In this document: in pieces, positions 22,747 to 34,185 of the stretch | Numbering within the stretch: position 1 is the first letter of the stretch | How the letters are laid out: each line of letters starts with the position of its first letter | Source of the DNA: Channallabes apus | Taxonomy: Eukaryota; Chordata; Actinopteri; Siluriformes; Clariidae | NCBI GenBank assembly: GCA_030522415.1 | Contig: CM060121.1 | Location: 20,072,642-20,136,641 of the forward strand | Reading direction: 5' to 3' | DNA: 64,000 nucleotides | Translations under genes and position numbers: made by a program | The notes under the pieces: model-generated | Database searches by the model: none | The model's input: the letters and a program-made list of their open reading frames with translations, nothing else | Told to the model about the DNA's origin: nothing

Positions 22747-23988
22747 GATGACCAGACCTCGTATCCGAACGCAGCAGGAACATCAGCGCCCGATCACACC
22801 ATCCCCATGATGGATTATATCAGACGGCAGCAAGGACAGATGGACAGCTTGGCCAGGGCGATCAACGATCTGGCCCACAGTGTCCGTGACATCGCGGCTC
22901 GACAGTCACCCTCTCCTGCGGCGTCGAGACGCCCGTCACGATCCCCTCCACGAGCAGCCCCCCCGGAGAGGTATGCTGGCGACCCAGAGGGGTGCAGAAA
23001 ATTTCTCCTGGCCTGTGAGCTGTACTTAGCTGAGTACCCCGATCTCGATGAGAGGCAGAAGATCAGCTTCGTCACGCAACAGCTCACAGGTGCAGCGATG
23101 GACTGGGCCGCCGCCATGTGGAGTGCGGGTGGCCGAGATATGAGCGACTTCATCCGCTTTCTCCGCACGTTCCGCGCTGTCTTTGACCACCCGGACCAGG
23201 GCCGGACCGGGGAACAACAACTACTCCGACTCAAGCAGGGGCCAACCACCGTCGCCGACTATTTGGTGAAATTTAAGATCCTGGCCGCGGAGAGTGAATG
23301 GTGCGAGAAAAGCCTCCTTGCACGCTTCAGGGATGGTCTCCACCCAGACATCCAACTTGAGTTGGCTTGCCGAGATGCTGAGATGGATCTTGACGAGACA
23401 ATACAACTGGCCATCAAGTTGGACCAGCACCTCTGCGGTCAGAAACGGCAGGCCCCCGCCAGAGGAGCAGGTGGCAGAGTCGAACCGCCCCACCGCCCCA
23501 GCCTAAATAAAAGTGCACCGGAACCACGCGAATCCCCGACGGCAGAGCCCATGGACGTCGGCACATCCCGGCTATCAGCGCAGGAAAGGCGACGCCGACT
23601 GACGGCCGGACTGTGTCTGTACTGCGGGGGAGGGGGGCATCTCATCCGAGAGTGCCCGCTGTTGAAAGTAAAAATGAACACACCCCCTCGAACCAGACAC
23701 ATGAACATACCTCCACAAATCATCAGCACAAATGCACCTCCACGAACGACAGACACGGACACACCACCACGCACCATAAACACGGACACATCCCCAAGAG
23801 TCATACACACAAACACACCTCCACGAACCAACCGGTCATTCTGTGTTAAAGCTACACTGTCTTACAATAATAATATGGTTTCTGTTTCCCCCCTAATAGA
23901 TTCGGGATTGGCTGGGAACTTCATTTCATCCTCTCTCATTTCCTCGCTGCACTCCCGTGTCGAAGCTTCCAACCCCGATCGTGCTTAA
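22741..23988 (+). pseudogene. Chromovirus 1 gag and protease start
   Basis: The frame from ATG 22741 ([13 protein letters not shown]) is open for 415 codons. It has a Pro-rich stretch, a capsid-like region ([52 protein letters not shown]), the C-x2-C-x4-H-x4-C zinc knuckle [15 protein letters not shown] at about residue 300, a Thr/Pro/His-rich linker of short repeats, and the protease core LIDSGLAGNFIS. It then runs off after SSLHSRV because of a small deletion near 23955 relative to copy 2. Gag packages the element RNA in cytoplasmic particles. Confidence 0.88.
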
Positions 23989-25183
23989 TGCTCTGGATGG
24001 CAACCCATTAGGTCAATCGCCCATTAACATGATATCCGTGCCCCTACGATTAACTTTCCCGAACCACACTGAGGAGTTAGAATTTTATGTGATCTCTCAG
24101 GTGAGTCAGTCCGTCGTGCTCGGCCTCCCTTGGCTTAGCTCTCATAACCCCAATTTTGATTGGACAGGTGCTCGCATCCTTTCATGGTCCCTTAGATGCG
24201 CGAAATTTTGCATGCCATCCTCATTGATGGCCCAAACGACCACAGTAGAAAGCCCTAGCGCCCTAGTCTCTACCCTCGTGCCATCCGAGTACGTAAAGCT
24301 TAAAGACGTATTTAGTATTAGGGCCGCTGCACGACTTCCCCCTCACCGCCCGTGGGACTGCGCTATTGACCTCCTGCCAGGGACCTCCTTGCTCGCGGAT
24401 TTACCCATTGTCAGTATCTGGGACACGGGCAATGGAGGAATACGTGAAAGAGGCTCTCCAGGAGGGGCTCATTAGTCGCTCCACGTCACCCGCATCGGCA
24501 GGGTTCTTTTTTATCGAGAAAAAAGGCGGGGGCCTTCGGCCGTGTATTGATTATCGAGGGCTCAATACCATCACAGTGAAGTATAAGCACCCACTGCCCC
24601 TGGTTCCGGCCGCGATCGATCTGCTCCGCGGCGCGTCCATCTTTACCAAACTTGACCTCCGCAGCGCTTACAATCTCGTTCGTGTTCGCAAGGGCGATGA
24701 GTGGAAGACAGCGTTTAGCACTACATCAGGTCATTATCAGTACAATGTGATGGCTTATGGACTGGTGAATGCGCCTGCGGTGTTTCAGGGGTTCATGAAT
24801 GACGTGCTCCGACATATGCTAAGCCGATTTGTGATAGTATATTTGGATGACATCCTGATATACTCTCGGTCATACGAAGAGCACGTTCGTCATATGACCG
24901 CCGTCCTCCGTCGACTAAGGGAACATGGGCTCTATGTGAAGGCAGAGAAATGTGAATTTCATAAGACAGAGGTTGCATTTCTGGGCTATCGCATAGGGCC
25001 ACTGGGGGTCAAGATGGACGCGACCAAAGTCAGAGCGGTACTCCAATGGCCGGAACCGACCTCAGTGAAGGCGCTACAAAGCTTCCTCGGGTTTGCCAAT
25101 TTTTACCGGCGCTTTATTAGGGGCTATAGTACATTGGCAGCACCGCTCACTAGCTTACTCAAGGGTAAACCGCGCAAACTACA
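23957..25183 (+). pseudogene. Chromovirus 1 protease/RT fragment
   Basis: Two overlapping frames. 23957-24475 continues the protease and linker ([32 protein letters not shown]). A frameshift near 24385 moves to the frame that carries RT from [15 protein letters not shown], through [29 protein letters not shown] and the catalytic YLDDILIYS (about 24838-24865), to [16 protein letters not shown] and [11 protein letters not shown] is open across all conserved blocks but is cut before RNase H. It has no translation start of its own. Confidence 0.88.
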
Positions 25184-25355
25184 GAATCCAACAAGGATGT
25201 CTATTATCATCTCTGATATATCTGTTGGTGATTGACAGGGTGATGAAAACATCCACAGTCAGCCCGAGAGAAATACAATGGACTTTGCAGATGGTGTCTG
25301 CTTACTGTCACACTCTCACCATCATGCGGAAGCCAAATTGGCTATATCCCAGTCT
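25184..25355 (+). pseudogene. Second LINE, piece 2 of 3
   Basis: RT text continuing from 22198: [32 protein letters not shown], then ADGVCLLSHSHHHAEAKL, where the catalytic ADD has become ADG. It breaks off near 25355, where Gypsy-related sequence on the other strand begins. Confidence 0.75.
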
Positions 25356-25496
25356 AGGGTTGGGCCGTACAGCAAATGATTGGTTCGGGGTTCTATTTTA
25401 AACTGTATGATGGTAGAATATAATGGTGTAGTATAACACAAAGAACTAGACAGATACTTCAGCTTACCAAAAAACAAGGTTTGTATTGCTTCACAC

Positions 25497-26999
25497 CAGT
25501 GGTTCTCAAACTTTTTCTGTCATTCCCCACTTAAGGGGGTGAGCGAATTTTCAAGCCCCACTTGTCAACAAAATAATAACGAAATCGGCCAAGTTTACTG
25601 TTTATTGAAATATCAATTTCTAAACCAATAAGATCAAACAACTCCAAGTTCAAAACAGATAAAATACACGTGCAATTGTTATAAAAGGCTTACGTTGTCA
25701 CTTATCTTTGCATAATTGACCCCATGTTGATTAGCTGCTCAGCAATCGTTTGTAGTTTTTTTTGCACTCGCCAATTCTGTATGCAACTTTGAATGAAGCC
25801 ATTTGTGCTTTGCTGTCCACTGATTCAGATGTTACCATGCGATTCTCCTGCTGTCTGTATTCTGCCAGCTTTCTTTGAAAGAAGTCGAGTGGCTTATTAA
25901 CGTGACTGGAGTGTGTTGTCTCTAAGTGTCTTCCTAATTTGTTGGGTCTCATGTGGTCTGCTGCCAGCGGTATAAGACACAAAACACACACGGGTCTCTC
26001 TTCTGCCCCCATCATCCCCACCATGAATCCAAGCTCAAGCTAGGCTTCATTGGGGGGGGGGGGGCGATATGACCAAAATCTTCTAACACAGGAGAAGCAA
26101 TTTTCTAACCCGATAACGATCACAATCACAATATAGCAATTTGTATCTGAAAATACATAAATAAAAATTCTAACACAAAGAAACTGTTTTACATAATGTA
26201 ATTTTATATAAACTGTGAATTGCTGAGGTTTCCCGCATTTTTTCTTTTTTACTTTGGCCATATTCGTTTGGATGCTAGGATTTCAGATGATAGAAAAGGA
26301 TTGATGTTTTTCCACCACTTGCTAAAACAGTGCACTTGCATACCTTGTAAATCACGTTCATCTCATTCTTATACCCAAACTAATTCCACAACACAGACGA
26401 TGCAGCTTTTTTCTTTACAATCTCCTCGTTGTTGGTTTTGTCACATGTAAGCAATCTCACTGCTGCTGCACCGTCTTCTTCCATTGTCGAAGTGTATGTG
26501 AAGCCAAACACATCAAAAGTGGGACGAAACCGCGGCACCCGATTGATCCAAATATCTGCGCAAATACAGCGCAGCGCGACTATCTGAATAGCGCAGTGAT
26601 GATCTGGTTTATTTGCGCAGCCCGGTGGATCGCGCAGCGCCGCTCTAATCACAAACCTGCGCGACTCAATTTATTTAGAATGTCAGGACTGTTTAGTATT
26701 GTTTCCGCCTTGCCATGCCTGGTTTGTACGTGCGCATCCCAGTGGGGTAAAATGCTCTTTGATGGTCGACGCGGTCTATTTCTGTCCGTTGGTCCGACGT
26801 TAAACCGTTATTGTTGCACTATGGTTCCACTTTTTCTCCCGGCTCACAACTGATGTTATTTTAAATTTACTTGTATTAATGATCCATTGTTTAGTTTTTT
26901 CCTATTATTTTCCACTAATTTCTTCCCGTTCATTGCGCCCCACCTGTCATGTCTGTATTCCCCACTAGTGGGGCGCTCCCCACACTTTGAGAACCACTG
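25497..26999 (-). mobile_element. hAT element with ZBED5-like N-terminus
   Basis: Ends cagtggttctcaaac (25497) and, reversed, gcagtggttctcaaag (26999), the common hAT terminus. The flanking 8-bp words are cttcacac (25489-25496) and ctttacac (27000-27007), 7 of 8 identical, as expected for a hAT target duplication. Only a short transposase piece remains. A second copy of the same family begins at 63431. Confidence 0.82.
25731..26024 (-). pseudogene. N-terminal zinc-finger piece of a hAT (ZBED5-like) transposase
   Basis: The frame contains ERPVCVLCLIPLAADHMRPN, then KLGRHLETTHSSH, a C-x2-C ... H-x4-H finger typical of ZBED5/GTF2IRD2-type hAT-derived proteins, followed by a charged stretch (FFQRKLAEYRQQ). 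The catalytic domain and hATC dimerisation region are absent. The start and exon structure cannot be judged. The same finger occurs at 63636-63850. Confidence 0.7.
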
Positions 27000-27189
27000 C
27001 TTTACACAATGCAAATTCAAATAAAGATACAAACACCACACCAGGATTAGCTTCAGGGTGGACCCAGGCCAAAATAATAAACAAAACAGGTATCTGTATT
27101 TGATAAGCTAATTTACCTAGTAAACAAAACATAAACAAAAATACAGACACCTTACAGTACCTAACTCGGCCAGAGTTAGGCCAGAGCCA

Positions 27190-27235
27190 GAGCGCTCGGC
27201 CAGAGATCCACAAAGCGCCGGTTCGAATCCCGAGT
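27190..27235 (+). other. Isolated tRNA B-box-like sequence
   Basis: gcgccggttcgaatcccgag contains a perfect B box (GGTTCGAATCC). No matching A box or cloverleaf is evident upstream. It could be the decayed head of a SINE. Confidence 0.3.
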
Positions 27236-27239
27236 GATG

Positions 27240-27986
27240 ATGTTTAGACTTTAGACTGCCCTCCAAGGTGCTCAGGAACTTCTACTCCTGCACCATAGAG
27301 AGCATCCTGACGGGAAACATCATGACCTGGTTCGGGAACAGCACCATGCAGGACAGACGAGCTCTACAGAGGGTGGTGCGATCAGCCGAGCGCATCATCC
27401 GCACTGAGCTCCCTGACTTACACTCCATCTACAGCAAGCGGTGCTGGACTAAGGCCAGGAAGATCATGAAGGACCTCAGTCACCCCAGTAATGGACTGTT
27501 CTCTTTGTTGCGGTCTGGGAAAAGATTCCGCTCCCTAAAGGCCAACACAGAGAGACTGAGGAGGAGCTTCTTCCCGCAGGCGATAAGGTCTCTCAATCAC
27601 ACAATCACACCTCCACACAGGACTAATAACATCTTTTAAGCTCACAACACTGACTGGACAATCATGGACACATTCACACACACTTGCACTAAATACTCAT
27701 ACATCTGGACAATTGCACATGTCACCTCCATGCATATTTGCACAACCACTGTCACTTTAATCCTATATTTTTGCAATATTTTATTATGCCCTTATGCACA
27801 GTTAATTTTACTAGTTAAAATTATTTCTTTAGTATTTCCTTTTTATTGATTATTTATTTTACGTACAAGCTTTTATTTTCTTTTTTTAAGGTCACTGGCG
27901 GTCGTATAAAGCATTTCACTGCATATTATACTGTGTATGATTGTGTATGTGACCAATAAAATTTGAATTTGAATTTGAATTTGAAC
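27240..27986 (+). mobile_element. Rex1/CR1-like LINE, 3' fragment
   Basis: Coding tail (27268-27639), 3' UTR, and a terminal (TTTGAA)n-type run at about 27957-27986 preceded by gtgaccaataaaa, the usual 3' end of these elements. 5'-truncated, as is common for LINE copies. Confidence 0.75.
27268..27639 (+). pseudogene. Rex1/CR1-like ORF2 C-terminal region
   Basis: Open for 123 codons with NFYSCTIESILTGNIMTWFG, then RRALQRVVRSAERII, then DLHSIYSKRCWTKARKIMKD, then LLRSGKRFRSLK and SFFPQAIRSLN. This is the conserved C-terminal block after the RT of fish Rex1/CR1-type LINEs. The sequence is not badly decayed, but without RT and endonuclease it is a dead fragment. Confidence 0.78.
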
Positions 27987-28479
27987 TCCCTGAACCAAAA
28001 ACAGTGAATAAATTCCCTTTTCCCCAAAACAAATGGCAGCCACACCCCTACTAGTGGTGAGTGCACAAACATACAGTGAAATAATTTCCAAAGATATATA
28101 CAAAAAAAAAAAAACAAGCAACCAAACCAAAAGGGAAAAAGCAATAATCAAAGTCAAAGAGATGCAATAAAGTCAAAACCAGAATACACAAGCCAAAATC
28201 ACAAACTCTCTCTACAAACAATCAACACCTCGCCTACACGCCTCTCCGTTCCCGCGTCTCTCTCCGGTTTATAAGTGGTCCGCTAGTTGATGATGTCACT
28301 CAGGGTGGAAGCTCATGTGTGGAAGGTCAGGCAGCCGTTCGTGTAGTGGAAAAACCTGGAGTGGAATCTGGAGCGGCGCTCGACCTGGACACGCTGTAGT
28401 GGCAGTCGGAAAACCTGGAGCGGAACCTGGACACAATATACACACACACGCTCCAAAGCACAGCAACACAGATGCATAA

Positions 28480-29642
28480 AACAAACAGTCTTTGCAGTCA
28501 TACTGATGCCTTGAATTACCACATCACTCCCTAAATAAGAAGCTCCTGAAGAGGGCAATGCATTCTCCAAAATAAACGACTGAGCCAAACCTGTATCCCT
28601 CAAAATTTTAATGGGGTTTCTTGTTTGACCAGCCCCTAAAGATACATTACCAGAAGATATAAAAGACTCAAACACAGATTCACCAGTAGGCTGTGAAACA
28701 GACTTAGCTAGCAGGACTGCAGCATTCACCTTTTTGCTAGAAGTCTGTTGACGAGTCACCTTACGCTTTAACACTGGACAGGAGGCAATTAAGTTACCTT
28801 TTTCGTGGCAATAATAACAGTTGTGGGTTTCAGGCAAATGACTAACCAGAGATCGAGCCCGAGTTGTGTTACGTGACTTCGATTGGCATAAGGAAGAGTT
28901 ATTACGAGACATGGGCATAATAAACACAGTCTTATGGGTCAACACAAACTCATCAGCTAAGACAGCAGCTCTAGACAACACATCGATCTTCTGTTCATTT
29001 AAATACACCACTAGCTGCTCTGGGAGACAAGACTTAACTCTAGTAGTATCAACTCTTTAAGCTGTTCAAAACTTCTTACGTTACTGGCAGAACACCATTT
29101 TTCAAACAGCCGGCATTTCTCACGAGCAAACTCAACAAACGTTTGGCTATTTGGTTTGACCAGATCTCTGAAACTTTTCCTGTATGCTTCAGGCACACAC
29201 TCATAAGCATGCAAAACTGCAGTTTTAACCACATCATAATCAGTTAAGGAAAGAGGAAAGAGCAGAGCATGCTTCTTGTGCTTTCCCAGGTAATTTACAC
29301 TGCAGTAACAGTGTCCACAAACTTTTTGGCCACCTTAACGTGGTTGCAATTCTTTCAAACAGAAAGAATTAAGAATCAACCTCCTCCTCTCTAAATATAG
29401 ACACTAGACCCACATGTCGGCTGACATCAAAAACAGGCTGGCTTCCGACTCTGAGCAGCCAGTTCAAGCTTCTTCCCCTCAGCATCCAGCTCCAAGATCT
29501 CATACTCCTGTTGTTTAATTTTTATATCCAGCTCCTTCAGCGCCAGTTGCAAGACTGGGTCCCAATTCACAGCCCCCAAGTCCTCCCAGACAGGAGGTTC
29601 AGACGAAGATAGAATCTCCAAGGCTCGACACGCTTTTGTCAT
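28480..29642 (-). pseudogene. Gypsy gag (SCAN-like capsid, zinc knuckle) and protease remnant
   Basis: Three frames in order. 29642-29427 starts MTKACRALEIL and carries a coiled-coil-like ELDIKIKQQEYEILELDAEG. 29232-29011 has AYECVPEAYRKSFRDL, QTFVEFAREKCRLFEKW and FEQLKELILLEL, the SCAN-related capsid C-terminal domain of Gmr1-like Gypsy elements. 29011-28480 has VVYLNEQK-like text, the zinc knuckle CYYCHEKGNLIASCPVL and the protease core ILRDTGLAQSFIL. The SCAN domain of vertebrate transcription factors derives from this kind of Gag. Frames are broken. Confidence 0.75.
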
Positions 29643-30100
29643 GCTCAAGCCCATATGGCAAAATCCAAATCTCAACAGGAAAGCCAAATTACAGATCTTC
29701 AACACTAATCTCAAGACTATTCTATCATATGGATCGGAGACTTGGCGCCAAACCAAGATCCTTACACAACAGCTGCAAGTCTTTACCAATACCTGTTTAA
29801 GACAGATCTTGCACATTAATTGGAAAATTACCGAGAAAATTACCAATCAAGAGCTTTGGAGAATAACAAAGCAAGAGCCCATTGCAACCACCATCCAATC
29901 CAGAAAATGGAAATGGATTGGCCACACCCTACATAGAGACCCACACAGCATTCCACGCCATGCCTTAGATTGAAATCCCCAAGGCAAACACAAACAGGGA
30001 AGACCAGTCACAACATTGAAGATGTTGAAGAAAATCCGAATGTCATGGGGAGAGGCAAAGAAAGCTGCGCAAGACAGAAGCAAATAGAGACAAATAGTCA
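29643..30100 (+). pseudogene. Second LINE, C-terminal piece (3 of 3)
   Basis: The frame 29641-29973 has KPIWQNPNLNRKAKLQIFNT, YGSETWRQTK, then CLRQILHINW, RKWKWIGHTLHRD and PRHALD. This is the conserved C-terminus of the LINE whose RT is at 21520-22198 and 25184-25355. A shift follows, then PQGKHKQGRPVTTLKM-like text to about 30100. The spacing suggests about 100 codons are missing between pieces 2 and 3. Confidence 0.7.
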
Positions 30101-31571
30101 GGGCCCTATGTTCCACTCGGAATATAAAGGAATAACACCCCTAATGTTAGCTTGCAGCAGCAAAATATTTTTTTGTGTACATGTTTTAAATTTATCTGTC
30201 ATTCCCATGATTATCATCATGTGCCTCACCAGATCCTTAGCTAAGAAATTGTAAACTTTTAAACAGCAGCAGAGCATTAATACACTGCAGACCAATAAAA
30301 CAATAGCAATGCAGGCTGGATCAAGTTATCACTTAAAGTTTTATCCATTTCTATTAGCCAGCTTATATTAAGCTCGCATAGGAAAAACTAGAGAAAATAA
30401 AAGAGTTGTTTTACTGCAAACTTCAAAGTCACCATTTTTCGTCTGTTTAGACTAATGTTGAAAGACCTATTTAATTTTTTGATGATTGCACACAGAAGTT
30501 TTTCGGATCAAAACCATGAGGAGTCACATGCCTTCCCAGTAATTTTCTTAGCATTCTCCTAAGTAATGAAATCTATCTTGCATGAACAATGAGGGACCTG
30601 TTTTATGTGTTTATAGAGACTCCCTCCCACTCCTCTTCCATTCCCTCTTTTCTGCATCTATCCATCTTTTTCACTTACCTCTATTACTGCTATCCTCTTC
30701 ATATCCCTTTCTCTCTTCCCCTCCTCACTGCATAATTGAAGGAGACAGGAAGTAGCCTCAGGTGCTGTCTTGCAGGCATCCCAAAGTGCTAATTATACTT
30801 CAAAGCAGTGGAGATCATTCTTCTTCTGCAGGCAGTCAGACAAGTGAATGTAAGGGTTTACTTTTTTTCTTTCCTTTACAATATTCCTTTTCTCTGCAAG
30901 CAACCAAGCCACCTTGTTATTAAAGGAAACAACATCTTGGGAGCACACACACACACACACACACCTTTCCAAAAGCTATAACTGATGAGAATAATTTAAC
31001 CAGCTACACACCAGGTCTTAGCTTCAGAGAATATTCTTTACTGCAGTGTCTTTGTGCTCTACCTCAGTAGTCTTTATGCTACAGTAATACTGTAAAAGGC
31101 TTTTGCTGTATTGGAAATCAAGGTCTGTCTTTTGTTTTTAAGGCTAGTTTAGCAGTCCAGCGTGCATGATTCTGTTGTGTTACTGGTGTCGGCAACCTGT
31201 GGAGGCGCAAGAATGTGATCCTTTATTGGCATCAAGAATAGCAAATAAGCCTGTATCTGTTCACATGTAGAAATAAAAATACAGGCATGGTTTCATGAAG
31301 TATATAAAGTAAAGAAAAAAAATCCGTCATACACAGTAAAATTGTAGTAGGTTCGGTAAAATTGCTGTCAGATTACTGTTCTCAAGCACTTTTCAAGCAC
31401 TTTGAAAAAGTCTTTTGAAAGTTTGGCATAAATAGACTTACAGTATGTGGAAATCTAAATAGATTTTTTGGCATAAATATAAATATTTCAACAATAAACA
31501 AAGAAGTAAAGAACATTGTAACAAATTGTGAGTCTAGGATGTTCCTACTAAAAACCCAAGAATGGCATATA
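30101..31571. other. Sequence without recognisable gene
   Basis: No coding motif. A pyrimidine-rich stretch lies at about 30610-30730, a (CA)n run at about 30945-30964, otherwise AT-rich. This is one of the few stretches that may be single-copy host DNA. Confidence 0.45.
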
Positions 31572-32042
31572 CAGGTCCTTCTAAAAAAAATTGCATATTG
31601 TGATGAAGTTCATTATTTTCTGTAATGTACTGATAAACATTAGACTTTCATATATTTTAGATTCATTACACACAACTGAAGTAGTTCAAGCCTTTTATTG
31701 TTTTAATATTGATGATTGTGGCATACAGCTCATGAAAACGTCTCGGGTTACATTTCTGTAACCCTGTTCCCTGAAAGGCGGGAACGAGATGCTGCGTGAA
31801 AACGCTATGGGAACCAGTTTGTCGCGTTGCCGGTCGTTGAAGCATGCTGTGAAAACACGCCAAAGTTTTTGGCTATATATAACCTCGACAGGTGACGTCA
31901 TCTGATTAGATGTAGGTGGAGGTTATAAAAACAGGTGAGCCGGCAACGACCTCAGATTAATTTGTCTGAACAGCCGCCCGGTCACGTGGTAGTGCAGCAT
32001 TGCGACGCAGCATCTCGTTCCCGCCTTTCAGGGAACAGGGTT

Positions 32043-32075
32043 ACAGAAATGTAACCCGAGACGTTCCCTAGCAAG
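32043..32075. repeat. DIRS B internal complementary region
   Basis: cagaaatgtaacccgagacg followed by ttccctagcaagg is the exact reverse complement of the right tip (ccttgctagggaac, ending 36843) joined to the left tip (gtctcgggttacatttctg, from 31740). Confidence 0.85.
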
Positions 32076-32076
32076 G

Positions 32077-34150
32077 CTACACTCGATGCTGCGTGAAAAT
32101 GCTATGGGAACGAGAATACCAACGCCGCCGCACTACAGGTGTCTGGACCCCAAGGTTGTGTAGCGTGTGCGCACAAAGCCAAGAAGGTCTCAGAGCTATG
32201 CCTGGGCAGCTAACTCGGGGCAGTGAGCCCGGAGTAGCATGAACATCCAGATTTATAAATGTAAGAAATGTGTGCGGGGAGGAACCAACCCTTCGCGCCA
32301 CACAATTACTGCAGGGGATACCTCCTGCTGGTGAGACTGGGATGATCACCCTGGTTGGGTGAGCCCTGCTTCCCAGAGGCGAAGTGAACCCACGCGCCTC
32401 ATAGGAGAGGGCAATATGCATCTCTCACCCAGTATAGTGGCGCTCTGACTTACGCCACTAGCTGATGCGGTGGACGTGAATCTGAAGAGCACATACTGGA
32501 TAGTAAGTGAAGTTTCTCCTGCTCCGAAGCTGTAAAAGGCGGAGGACAGAAGGCTTCAAACAATGCAGCTAAGAAAATCCTGAGGGTACTAGGGCACAAG
32601 CCCAAGGACAAGCTTTTACTGCAGAAGCTCCAGCACTGAAACATTTTGGCAGTGGACTGGGTCTACCTGCTTGGCACACACTTGTTGCAGGGGAATACCT
32701 CTTGCTAATCCAATAGCTGAGGCGATCCCCTGGTTGAATGAGCCCTGATTCCTAGAGGCGACGTGAGCCCACGCGCCTCATAGGAGAGGGCAATAGCATC
32801 TCTCATCCAGAGCATGAAGAAGTTGCTCTGACCTACGCCACTAGCTGATGCGGTGGACGTAGATCTGAAGAGCACAAGCTGGACACAGCAAGTGAAGTCT
32901 CTCCTGCTCCGAAGCTGTAAGCGCGGAGGACAGAAGGCTTCAAAAGCAATAGGGTGCCTGTTGGATTTATAGTTAGCTTTTGGAAGATAGTTGAGAGAGG
33001 ATGCAGTTACGCACGTCCTGAAAGTGCTAGGGCATAGACCTGAGGACGGAAACTCCAGCACTGAAACAATTCGGCAGTGGACTGGGTTTACCTGCTTAGC
33101 AGACACTTGCTGCAGGGGAATACCTCTTGCTAGAGCAATAGATGAGGCAATCCCTTTGGCTGAAAGAGCCCTGATTCCTAGAGGCGAAGTGAGGCCACGC
33201 GCCTCATAGGAGAGGGCAATAGCATGTCTCATCCAGCACATGTAGAAACTGCTCTGACCTACGCCACTAGCTGATGCGGTGGACGTAGATCTGAAGAGCA
33301 CAAGCTGGACACAGCAAGTGAAGTCTCTCCTGCTCCGAAGCTGTAAGCGCGGAGGACAGAAGGCTTCAAAAGCAATAGGGTGCCTGTTGGATTTATAGTT
33401 AGCTTTTGGAAGATAGTTGAGAGAGGATGCAGTTACGCACGTCCTGAAAGTGCTAGGGCATAGACCTGAGGACGGAAACTCCAGCACTGAAACAATTCGG
33501 CAGTGGACTGGGTTTACCTGCTTAGCAGACACTTGCTGCAGGGGAATACCTCTTGCTAGAGCAATAGATGAGGCAATCCCTTTGGCTGAAAGAGCCCTGA
33601 TTCCTAGAGGCGAAGTGAGGCCACGCGCCTCATAGGAGAGGGCAATAGCATGTCTCATCCAGCACATGTAGAAACTGCTCTGACCTACGCCACTAGTTGA
33701 TGCGGTGGACGTAGATCTGAAGAGCACAAGCTGGACACAGCAAGTGAAGTCTCTCCTGCTCCGAAGCTGTAAGCGCGGAGGACAGAAGGCCTCAAGAGCA
33801 ATAGGGTGCCTGTTGGGTTTATGGAGCTTTCTGAAGATAGTTGAGAGAGGATGCAGTCACGTACGTCCTGAGAGTACTAGGGCACAGACCCGAGGAGGGA
33901 AACTCCAGCACTGAAACAATTCGGCAGTGGACTGGGTTTACCTGCTTAGCACATACTTGCTGCAGGGGAATACCTCTTGCTAATCCAATAGATGAGGCAA
34001 TCCCCAGGGTTGAAAGAGCCCTGATTCCCAGAGGCGAAGTGAACCCACGCGCCTCATAGGAGAGGGCAATAGCATCTAAACATGTAGAAGCTGCTCTGAC
34101 CTACGCCACTAGCTGATGCGGTGGACGTAAATCTGAAGAGCAGTAAAAGG
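32077..34150 (-). pseudogene. DIRS B tyrosine recombinase with tandem-duplicated C-terminus
   Basis: The longest frame (33727-32705) repeats AIALSYEARGLTSPLGIRA with the following box, because the underlying DNA is duplicated with a 426-bp period (32843-33268 and 33269-33694 look identical; a diverged third copy follows, with partial ones at 32440 and 34110). The block LGIRA-H-STRG is the H-x-x-R part of the recombinase active site. It is intact (RAHSTRG) only in the outermost unit of the frame, while the two inner units read RALSAKG. Recombinase integrates the circular DNA in this family; this array cannot. Confidence 0.75.
32843..33700. repeat. Two near-perfect 426-bp direct repeats in DIRS B
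   Basis: The segment starting gatgcggtggacgtagatct recurs at about 32848, 33274 and 33700. The two complete intervening units appear identical by eye, and the minus- and plus-strand frames inside them repeat exactly 426 bases apart. This points to a recent duplication. Confidence 0.88.
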
Positions 34151-34185
34151 CGAAGCATATCTTAGAAGGCAAGAGGTCCGCCTTG

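Larger units (their letters stand above)
22199..25183 (+). mobile_element. Ty3/Gypsy chromovirus copy 1, 3'-truncated
   Basis: A 5' LTR (22199-22746), self-priming type primer-binding site (22747-22757), gag, protease and RT up to the RT/RNase H connection. It then ends abruptly at 25183 (aaactaca). The 5-bp words GAATC flank both ends (22194-22198 and 25184-25188), and the interrupted LINE text resumes directly. The 3' half (RNase H, integrase, 3' LTR) is absent although the target duplication is intact. Two frameshifts break the coding region. It is the same family as 57620-63173. Confidence 0.88.
25356..29642 (-). mobile_element. Decayed SCAN/zinc-knuckle Gypsy element with two nested insertions
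   Basis: The gag-protease remnant lies at 29642-28480. Probable LTR/UTR sequence (A/C-rich on the plus strand) is scattered over 25356-25496, 27008-27190 and 27990-28480, interrupted by the hAT element (25497-26999) and a Rex1-like LINE tail (about 27240-27986). No RT or integrase is visible between, so most of pol has been lost. Outer boundaries are inferred from where the second LINE stops and resumes, not from matched LTRs. Confidence 0.45.

Noticed and set aside
22815..23831. Minus-strand frames opposite chromovirus 1 gag
   Set aside because: Shadows of the zinc-knuckle and repeat-linker coding sequence on the plus strand.
27186..27235. Complete tRNA gene
   Set aside because: Only a B box is recognisable. 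No acceptor-stem or anticodon-arm pairing could be made out.
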